Positions 7,349 to 13,014 of a DNA stretch of 18,306 nucleotides are shown in pieces. Every line of letters starts with the position of its first letter. Positions within the stretch are counted from its first letter, which is position 1. The stretch covers positions 1 through 18,306 of the forward strand of contig JAITKG010000076.1 of assembly GCA_031278495.1 (NCBI GenBank), read 5' to 3'. The position numbers and the translations under genes are program-made. The notes beneath the pieces are model-generated. The model did no database searches, was not told the DNA's origin, and saw only the letters and a list, made by a program, of their open reading frames with translations. The DNA comes from Prevotellaceae bacterium. Its GTDB lineage: Bacteria > Bacteroidota > Bacteroidia > Bacteroidales > UBA932.

Positions 7349-8580
7349 CATTCTACCCGCATGGTTTTTTCGGGGCTGATGCGCGTGATGAACAATGCCG
7401 GCAAAGCTAACATCAACATGATGCCGGCAAATGCAAAAACAGTGATTGCAAGAATATACAGGAAATTCAACTCCACAGGCGCAACCGATACAAAATAATT
7501 GTCGGGGTCAAGCGTAATAATACCGGAATAATGTTGCAACAGGCAAAGGCAAATACCCGTTACATTGCCCCACAGCAGCCCTTTTGCCAAAATAAACGCC
7601 GCACGGTAAAGGAACACTTTTTGCACATCGGCGTTCTGCATGCCCAATGCTTTCAGTAAACCAATCATGCTGATTTTCTCAAACAGCAAAATCAGCAAGC
7701 CGGAAATCATATTAAAGCCAGCGACAATAATCATCAACGTAAGAATGATCACCACATTCAAATCCAGTAGCGACAACCAATCGAAGAGGTTGGAAAAATA
7801 ATCGCGCACCGTGCGGACACGCAACCGGTTGCCGTCGCCGGTAATATGGTAAGCCGCTAAATCATTTACCTGTTCAGCGACAGCATCCATGCGGTTCAAA
7901 TCCTTTACAAAAATTTCTACGCCGGTAATTTGGTTTGCGTTCCATCCGTTGAGCCGCCGGATGTGCGCAATATCGCAAAGGATAATCACCTTGTCCAATT
8001 CTTCCAGTTGCGCATCATACAGTCCGGACACAGTGAACTTGCGTACCCGCGGCGGGTCTTGAATAAAATACATTTCAAAAGCATCGCCTACGTTCATTTC
8101 CAACAATGCCGCCAAACGTTTCGATAGCACCACAGCATTGGTAACTGCCGTATCAGACACCGTGAAAATATCGCCCGCCACCAATGACGAACGGAAAAAC
8201 GTCCAATCAAAACCGGTGGAAATGCCTTTGAGCACCGCCCCCTGTATAGCGCCGGCGGTTTTGATGATGCCGCCCTTTGTTGCGTATATTTGTGCGTGCG
8301 TTACACCTTCAATCGCTAAAATAGACGGGATAAAAGCGTCTTCTGTTTGGATAGGCGTTGTTTCAAACGACTGGTTGAAGTCGTAATTTGTTAAAGTAAG
8401 GTGTCCGTTGAAGCCAACGGCTTTGTTGCTGATTTCGTTTTTAAATCCGGTAACGACCGCTACCGCCACAATCATCACCGCCACGCCCACCGCTACGCTG
8501 GCGGTAGCAATGCGCACCATGAGCCGCGAAAGGCGCGTGCCGGAAGTAATATGCCGCGCTATATATAGATTGGTATTCAT
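7348..8580 (-). CDS. FtsX-like/LolC-LolE-type ABC transporter permease
   Basis: Inner-membrane permease of 410 aa from the ATG at 8580. It has the architecture of lipoprotein-releasing and MacB-like systems. It begins NLYIARHITSG, then an N-terminal membrane helix (~20-45, VGVAVMIVAVAVVTGF), a periplasmic domain of ~230 residues, and three C-terminal helices in an FtsX domain. The FtsX segment includes FEKISMIGLLKALGM, the coupling region expected to contact an ATPase. The open frame extends upstream to 8781, but that part does not resemble the family. A TAAATTTG -7 element lies just before 8580, which supports this start. The partner ATPase (LolD-like) is not in the window. The probable role is extraction of lipoproteins from the inner membrane; a MacB-type efflux role cannot be excluded. 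Confidence 0.85.
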   Translation of the reverse strand: MNTNLYIARHITSGTRLSRLMVRIATASVAVGVAVMIVAVAVVTGFKNEISNKAVGFNGHLTLTNYDFNQSFETTPIQTEDAFIPSILAIEGVTHAQIYATKGGIIKTAGAIQGAVLKGISTGFDWTFFRSSLVAGDIFTVSDTAVTNAVVLSKRLAALLEMNVGDAFEMYFIQDPPRVRKFTVSGLYDAQLEELDKVIILCDIAHIRRLNGWNANQITGVEIFVKDLNRMDAVAEQVNDLAAYHITGDGNRLRVRTVRDYFSNLFDWLSLLDLNVVIILTLMIIVAGFNMISGLLILLFEKISMIGLLKALGMQNADVQKVFLYRAAFILAKGLLWGNVTGICLCLLQHYSGIITLDPDNYFVSVAPVELNFLYILAITVFAFAGIMLMLALPALFITRISPEKTMRVE

Positions 8581-8586
8581 CTTTTG

Positions 8587-8594
8587 CAAATTTA
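8587..8594 (-). promoter_or_regulatory. -7 element for the FtsX-like permease gene
   Basis: Minus-strand TAAATTTG matches TAnnTTTG and ends 6 nt before the ATG at 8580, so the transcript would be nearly leaderless. No TTTG is seen at canonical spacing. It argues against the longer open frame starting at 8781. Confidence 0.45.
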
Positions 8595-8602
8595 AGCAAA
8601 AT

Positions 8603-8702
8603 CCCACAAACAATATAGAAATCGTGAAAATGGCAATAAAAGTAAAATTGCCGCAGGGAATTGTTTTATAAATAGCGTTTGTGGGGACGTATATAAAACA
8701 AT
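8603..8702. repeat. Interlocked inverted repeats between divergent promoters
   Basis: CCCACAAAC (8603-8611) is the reverse complement of 8677-8685. ATTGTTTTATA (8660-8670) is the reverse complement of 8692-8702 (11 bp, 21-nt loop). The second repeat's loop contains one arm of the first, giving pseudoknot-like topology. The region lies upstream of both divergent -7 elements, so it is probably not in either mRNA. A DNA operator or a separate small RNA are both possible. Confidence 0.35.
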
Positions 8703-8793
8703 AACCAAAAGCTGCAAAAAGTAAAAACCGGATTTGGACTTGGTACGTAAATTTTATCCGGCTATTACGCCAAGCAGACATAATTTTTTTTTG

Positions 8794-8801
8794 TACCTTT
8801 G
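8794..8801 (+). promoter_or_regulatory. -7 element for the nrnA-FKBP operon
   Basis: TACCTTTG follows a T-run in the same sequence context as the porin and PLP-enzyme promoters. The predicted start near 8808 gives a ~24-nt leader before the ATG at 8832. A -33 TTTG is not evident. Confidence 0.55.
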
Positions 8802-8831
8802 TAAGTTATTAACTATAGAACGCAGTTTATA

Positions 8832-9863
8832 ATGCCTGTACCTTATTTTGCGCCGGAAAATGTAAAAAAAATTCGTGGGTTATTGCAAGCTACTAAACGT
8901 GCAGTGGTGGTTACGCATCACAATCCCGACGGCGATGCTATTGGCACCAGCCTTGCGTTAGCGCAAGTGCTAAAAATGCTGGACATAGATACGACGATTA
9001 TTGTACCGAATCCTTTTCCTGAATTTTTGCACTGGATGGACGGTGTGAAAGATATCTTGATTTATAAACACGGGCATACCTTGCCCAAGCAACTGCTGTC
9101 TGAAGCCGATTTGCTGTTTTGCGTCGATTTGAACGCCCTTTCGCGGATGGATGCGTTGGGTAAATTTATTGGCACATTACCTACGCCGCGCGTGGTGATA
9201 GACCATCACCTGCAACCGGAACTAAACGATTTTACCATTGCCTTTTCAGACCCGGTAGCCTGTTCGTCTGCCGAAGCGCTTTATCACCTGATTAAAGATT
9301 TGGATCTGCTGCCGCACCTGAATATGACGATTGCCGAAGCCATTTATACCGGTATAATGACTGATACCAATGGATTCCGGAATAATTGTTCGCGCCCCGA
9401 AGTTTTCTACATCATTGCGGAATTGCTTCAATACGGCGTCGACAAAGACAAAATATACAATGCCGTGTACAATAGTTATTCGTATAACCGTATGCGGTTG
9501 TTGGGATATGCGTTGGAAAAAATGGTAGTATTGCAGGAATATCGCACGGCATACATTGTGCTGACAAAAGAAGAAATAGCTTCGTTCCACTTTCAACCCG
9601 GCGATACGGAAGGATTTGTAAATTATCCGTTACATATAAAAGATATTGTATTCGCTGTTTTCATGTCGGAGAATCAAGAAAATATTCGCATTTCTTTCCG
9701 TTCGCGCGGACGGTTTTCGGTCAATGAATTTGCCCGCCAACATTTTGACGGCGGCGGACACCTTAATGCAGCGGGCGGTATCTCCCGCCTGACGGTAGAA
9801 GAAACTATTGCAAAATTCCTTCAATCCATAGAACAATATAAAGATGAATTGGCAACTGTGTAA
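8832..9863 (+). CDS. nrnA: DHH/DHHA1-family phosphoesterase, NrnA-like oligoribonuclease/pAp phosphatase
   Basis: 343-aa cytoplasmic phosphoesterase of the NrnA group, which degrades short oligoribonucleotides and/or pAp. The DHH domain shows VVVTHHNPDGDAIGTSLAL (25-43, metal-binding His/Asp), CVDLNALSRM (97-106) and the DHH motif VVIDHH (121-126). TGIMTDTNGFRNN carries a further metal-site Asp. The DHHA1 domain ends with GGGHLNAAGG (307-316), which binds substrate. Length is normal for the family. The next gene's ATG overlaps the last 20 bases of this one, so three lipoprotein genes are probably co-transcribed. This nrnA-FKBP lipoprotein order is familiar in Bacteroidetes. Whether nanoRNA or pAp is the main substrate cannot be told. 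Confidence 0.93.
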   Translation: MPVPYFAPENVKKIRGLLQATKRAVVVTHHNPDGDAIGTSLALAQVLKMLDIDTTIIVPNPFPEFLHWMDGVKDILIYKHGHTLPKQLLSEADLLFCVDLNALSRMDALGKFIGTLPTPRVVIDHHLQPELNDFTIAFSDPVACSSAEALYHLIKDLDLLPHLNMTIAEAIYTGIMTDTNGFRNNCSRPEVFYIIAELLQYGVDKDKIYNAVYNSYSYNRMRLLGYALEKMVVLQEYRTAYIVLTKEEIASFHFQPGDTEGFVNYPLHIKDIVFAVFMSENQENIRISFRSRGRFSVNEFARQHFDGGGHLNAAGGISRLTVEETIAKFLQSIEQYKDELATV

Positions 9864-10368
9864 AATATATTTTTTGTTGGCGTCTTGTTTGGTCGCTTGC
9901 CATCACAACACGTCGCGCAACGGGTTGAAGCCGGTAGAAATCGACCAGACGGACAAAAATGCCATGATAGACCTTAACCGCAAAATGGTGGAAAAAGATA
10001 TCGAACAAATTGAAACTTATATTAAGGAAAAGCAACTGCCCATGCAACGATATGCCGACGGTTATTACGGTATGGTTACCAAACAGGGCGCAGGGCGTAT
10101 GGCAGTGGACGGTTCGACTTTGACCTTGCGCATGACTATCCGGCTGCTCAATGGCGCAGTATGCTATAAAGACAGTATTTTGACGTTTATTCCCGGTCAG
10201 ACAACCGCTATATCGGGATTGCATCAGGTGGCAAAATCGTTGCAAAAAGGCACGTTGGCGCGTTACATTTTTCCGCCGTCAATGGCTTACGGATTGTACG
10301 GCGACGGCCGCCAAATACCGCAACGAAGCATTTTGGAATATGATATAGAAGTATTGGAAGTACAATGA
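9844..10368 (+). CDS. FKBP-type peptidyl-prolyl isomerase-like lipoprotein (GldI-like)
   Basis: 174-aa lipoprotein with a signal peptide at 1-18 and a lipobox LVAC with Cys19. The mature N-terminal part (~30-70) is charged and probably helical. An FKBP-fold domain covers ~75-174, with IPGQTTAISGLHQVAKSLQKG, a well-preserved FPPSMAYGLYGDGRQIP (including the MAYG of active FKBPs) and the closing strand ILEYDIEVLEV. The usual FD dipeptide of the active site is not visible, so isomerase activity is doubtful. It resembles GldI, the FKBP lipoprotein associated with gliding/T9SS in Bacteroidetes, but I would not name it so without a phylogeny. Its ATG overlaps the end of nrnA by 20 nt, and its stop overlaps the next start (ATGA). 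It is probably outer-membrane attached and facing the periplasm. Confidence 0.85.
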   Translation: MNWQLCKIYFLLASCLVACHHNTSRNGLKPVEIDQTDKNAMIDLNRKMVEKDIEQIETYIKEKQLPMQRYADGYYGMVTKQGAGRMAVDGSTLTLRMTIRLLNGAVCYKDSILTFIPGQTTAISGLHQVAKSLQKGTLARYIFPPSMAYGLYGDGRQIPQRSILEYDIEVLEVQ

Positions 10369-10868
10369 AAAAAACAATTATCCTGTTTGTTTTATGTTCC
10401 CTTTGCGCTTGCACATCGGAAGTGGAACGCTTAGCCGTATCGAATCAGGAACAGGCTATCAACAATTATATTTCGACGCAAATGACCGCCGATACTACTA
10501 TCCGTATGGTTGCCAATAATGGTTCATATCGCTTGATTATAACGCCCGGCAACGCGCCGGAAGCAGCAGCCGGCGACTCGGTCAGGTTTTATTATATCGC
10601 TTATGTATTTTCAAAAGGCAAAGGCATGGTATTCGACACCAACAGGGACACGTTGGGCTTCCTCCCACAGGTGGATAACGGACAAGGCGTCGTCGGTATC
10701 GGGCAATACATTCCCGGATTGGATAATGGTTTAACAGGAATGAAAACCGGTGAAAAAGCGGAATTGATTTTCCCGGCGTCGCAAGGCTTCGGTAATATGG
10801 CTGTGGGATTAGTGCCGCCGCTGTCGGCTTTGTTGTTTGAAGTGGAAATGGTAAGCGTTAAGAACTAA
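10365..10868 (+). CDS. FKBP-type peptidyl-prolyl cis-trans isomerase lipoprotein
   Basis: 167-aa lipoprotein: short signal peptide, lipobox LCAC with Cys16, then an FKBP domain at ~60-167. Active-site landmarks are better kept than in its neighbours. MVFDTN carries the FD pair, IPGLDNGLTGMKTGEKAELIFP matches the FKBP core, and VPPLSALLFEVEMV matches the last strand. The usual AYG loop reads SQGFGN, a conservative change. The expected role is folding or chaperoning of envelope proteins in the periplasm. The start codon overlaps the upstream stop as ATGA, which indicates translational coupling. It is the middle of three consecutive FKBP-like lipoproteins. Confidence 0.9.
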   Translation: MKKTIILFVLCSLCACTSEVERLAVSNQEQAINNYISTQMTADTTIRMVANNGSYRLIITPGNAPEAAAGDSVRFYYIAYVFSKGKGMVFDTNRDTLGFLPQVDNGQGVVGIGQYIPGLDNGLTGMKTGEKAELIFPASQGFGNMAVGLVPPLSALLFEVEMVSVKN

Positions 10869-10906
10869 AAATACCGGCAATGGGAATTAGAAATCAGAAA
10901 TTAGAA

Positions 10907-11920
10907 ATGAATATGTATAAGTACCTTTTGTTTTTTTCTTTGGCAGTAATAGTTTCCGGCTGTGCAAAGAGCATTGATGAAAATGCAGACGACACGGAAA
11001 AAAAGTTATTGAGGGCATACGTGGAAATGCAGGCGCGTACAGGCGTTCAGTATGATTCAACCGCTTCCGGGCTTTACTTCCGGTTTCCGGAAGGGCGGAA
11101 ATCCAGTGGCGCAATGCCTGCCGATACCGACTTCCTCTATGTAAATTATACAATGTATGATTTGAAGGGCAACATAGCGGCGTCCCAATACAACCAAAGC
11201 GACGTAGCCAAACAGTTAGGCACGTTTTCGGCAAGTACGTATTACGGTCCGAAACTGTGGAGCGTCGGGCGATATGCGCTGACCAACGGCTTGGAAGAAG
11301 CATTGCAAATGATGAGGGAAGGAGAAAAAATACGCGTGCTGGTGCCTTCGTGGCTTTCTATCGTCAGTTCCGATACGCGGCAATATTCCACGACAGCCAT
11401 GTTTGACATTGAATTGTTGCGCGTAGTGCGCGACATCCGGCAATTTGAAACCGACACGCTGCGTAATTTCAGCGTGCGCCATTACGGCGGCATTGACTCG
11501 CTAAAAAAAGACTGGTATTACATTGACCTGAAACAGGGCGATGCTTCGGACTCGGTGGCCAATGTCGGCGACACCCTGAATGTGCGGTACATCGGATACC
11601 TGCTCGATAATTTTGTTTTCGATACCAATATTGCCGACAGCGCCAGCTATCACAAGATTTATGACAGCGCTAACGATTATGCCGCGCTCTCGGTTATTTA
11701 CCAGGAAGCCACCGACACGGACGACGCCAGTACTTCGGAAGGCACAATGGAGGTGGTGGACGGATTCAAATATGCCCTCCAACGAATGAAGCCCGGCGGC
11801 GAAGCTGTTACTTTCTTCTCTTCGGATTATGGTTACTCGGCGACCGGTTCGGGACAAATACCGGCTTATGCGCCGTTGCGTTTCTATATAAAATTAGAAA
11901 GCATCGGTCGCAAGCAGTAG
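10907..11920 (+). CDS. Two-domain FKBP-like lipoprotein
   Basis: 337-aa lipoprotein from the ATG at 10907, with signal sequence MNMYKYLLFFSLAVIVSGC, lipobox VSGC and Cys19. An in-frame ATG at 10880 would add nine residues encoded by an A-rich repeat (GAATTAGAAAT units), so I prefer 10907; 10913 is also possible. Two FKBP-like domains follow: residues ~65-170 (LEEALQMMREGEKIRVLVPSW, ending MFDIELLRV) and ~195-335 (GDTLNVRYIGYLLDNFVFDTN, then GFKYALQRMKPGGEAVTFF and PLRFYIKLESI). The second domain carries the FD pair plus an acidic insert of ~35 residues (TDTDDASTSEG). The first lacks the FD pair. It is probably a periplasmic chaperone or isomerase. The 3' end overlaps a convergent gene by 27 bp. 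Confidence 0.85.
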   Translation: MNMYKYLLFFSLAVIVSGCAKSIDENADDTEKKLLRAYVEMQARTGVQYDSTASGLYFRFPEGRKSSGAMPADTDFLYVNYTMYDLKGNIAASQYNQSDVAKQLGTFSASTYYGPKLWSVGRYALTNGLEEALQMMREGEKIRVLVPSWLSIVSSDTRQYSTTAMFDIELLRVVRDIRQFETDTLRNFSVRHYGGIDSLKKDWYYIDLKQGDASDSVANVGDTLNVRYIGYLLDNFVFDTNIADSASYHKIYDSANDYAALSVIYQEATDTDDASTSEGTMEVVDGFKYALQRMKPGGEAVTFFSSDYGYSATGSGQIPAYAPLRFYIKLESIGRKQ

Positions 11921-12619
11921 GAAAATACAAGGTTTTTTATGGATGTCCGGCGGCGGCGCCGCTTTCCATTCTGCAACGGAAGCCGTGCGGACAAAAGCAT
12001 CGGGCTGCGTAAGGTTGGCAGCCAAGCATACGTGTGTGGCGGGTGCGGCTGTTTTCAGGATGTCGTTGAACAGCGATTGATTCCGGTAGGGCGTTTCGAT
12101 AAACAGTTGCGTTTGTTTCCCGCTTGCCGAAAGGCGTTCCAGTTGTTTTATGCGTTGTTGCCGTTCGTGCGGTTTCACCGGCAGGTAGCCTGCAAAAGCA
12201 AACGACTGCCCGTTTAAGCCTGACGCCATCAACGCCAGCAGCAACGACGACGGTCCAACCAACGGCACAACCGCTATGCGCTTTACGTGCGCCAAGCGTA
12301 CCAGCGCCGCCCCAGGGTCTGCTACTGCCGGCACGCCGGCTTCGCTCAACAGCCCGACGTCATAGCCGTCCAACGCAGGTTGCAAAAACGGCGCAATGGT
12401 TTCCGGCGCGGTATGTTCATTGAGCGTAAAAAAAGTCAGCGCATCTATAGGCGTTGCTATGTTGGCTTTGCTCAAATACCGCCGCGCCGTGCGCGCTTCC
12501 TCCACCACAAAATACTGCAAACGCCGCAATACAGCCAACGTCCCCTGCGGTATGACTTCGTCCAATGGACTGCCGCCAATGGGCGCAGGAATTAAATATA
12601 ATTTACCGGTACGATGCAT
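11894..12619 (-). CDS. RsmI-family SAM-dependent methyltransferase (tetrapyrrole methylase fold)
   Basis: 241-aa class III SAM-dependent methyltransferase. The N-terminus LYLIPAPIGGSPLDEVIP matches the RsmI start, and VVEEARTARRYLSKANI replaces the EDTR-type motif of canonical RsmI. GLLSEAGVPAVADPGA (89-104) and LVGPSSLLLALMASGLNG (120-137) form the SAM pocket, and FIETPYRN (173-180) is the family's RsmI-like C-terminal motif. Canonical RsmI 2'-O-methylates C1402 of 16S rRNA and is ~280 aa. This shorter form, without the C-terminal extension, looks like the second paralog common in Bacteroidetes, so I give no symbol. A TAACTTTG -7 element lies 23 nt upstream. Its last nine codons overlap the convergent FKBP gene. 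Confidence 0.85.
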   Translation of the reverse strand: MHRTGKLYLIPAPIGGSPLDEVIPQGTLAVLRRLQYFVVEEARTARRYLSKANIATPIDALTFFTLNEHTAPETIAPFLQPALDGYDVGLLSEAGVPAVADPGAALVRLAHVKRIAVVPLVGPSSLLLALMASGLNGQSFAFAGYLPVKPHERQQRIKQLERLSASGKQTQLFIETPYRNQSLFNDILKTAAPATHVCLAANLTQPDAFVRTASVAEWKAAPPPDIHKKPCIFLLLATDAF

Positions 12620-12641
12620 GGCTAAAAATTAAAAAACGGTA

Positions 12642-12649
12642 CAAAGTTA
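12642..12649 (-). promoter_or_regulatory. -7 element for the RsmI-family gene
   Basis: Minus-strand TAACTTTG matches TAnnTTTG and gives a predicted start near 12636 and a ~17-nt leader. It lies ~30 bp from the divergent FISUMP leader promoter, so the two may influence each other. Confidence 0.5.
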
Positions 12650-12656
12650 AAAAAAA

Positions 12657-12687
12657 TTTGCAGATAAAAAATAAAGTAATATATTTG
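12657..12687 (+). promoter_or_regulatory. Consensus promoter for the FISUMP leader
   Basis: TTTG at 12657-12660, a 19-nt spacer and TATATTTG at 12680-12687 exactly match the Bacteroides consensus. The predicted transcript start is near 12694, about 320 nt before the next ORF. This is one of the best promoter matches in the window. A weaker TATACTTG at 12817-12824 could be an internal promoter. Confidence 0.7.
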
Positions 12688-12693
12688 CAGCAT

Positions 12694-13014
12694 AATTAAG
12701 TTCTTTTTTTATTGCAACCAAATCGGTGTAATCCGATTTTATTCAGATATTGAAATCTAGACAATTTCAAGGAACGCCAAGTGAAACAGATTTTATAAAT
12801 AAACGTGGATTTTGTTTATACTTGGTGTAGGTAGTCTAGAACCTCAATATCGATAAGATAAAATTCACGTTTCGTTTTTTATCCATAGAATTACGAAACG
12901 TAGAAAATTGGCAGCGAATAAAAAATCGTAGCGGAGGGGTTGTTTTATAAAAAAGTTTGTGTTTGGAAAACAGACCTGATGCTACAAAATAATAACAATT
13001 AAAATAACAAATGT
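12694..13014 (+). promoter_or_regulatory. Long structured 5' leader / candidate RNA element upstream of the FISUMP gene
   Basis: This gene-free stretch follows a consensus promoter. Complementary segments read directly from the sequence are: hairpin 12720-12726/12733-12739; nested stems 12746-12753/12844-12851, 12756-12762/12834-12840, 12774-12782/12820-12828 (one G-U) and 12799-12804/12814-12819; crossing stems 12857-12863/12877-12883 and 12867-12875/12893-12901; hairpin 12938-12946/12967-12976 with one bulge, enclosed by 12928-12932/12981-12985. The last ~30 nt before the ATG are A/U-rich and unpaired, as expected for Bacteroidetes start sites. I see no long ORF and no intrinsic terminator. 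It does not match tmRNA, RNase P or SRP hallmarks that I know. It may be a cis-regulator of the FISUMP gene or a separate small RNA. Confidence 0.5.

Noticed and set aside
8581..8781. N-terminal extension of the FtsX-like frame (67 residues)
   Set aside because: The extension does not resemble the family. The predicted -7 box lies within it, and the normal family N-terminus begins at the ATG at 8580.
12694..13014. tmRNA, RNase P RNA or SRP RNA in the structured leader
   Set aside because: The conserved hallmarks I know for these RNAs (tmRNA tag and tRNA-like ends, the RNase P conserved core, the SRP GGAA-loop helix) are not visible.
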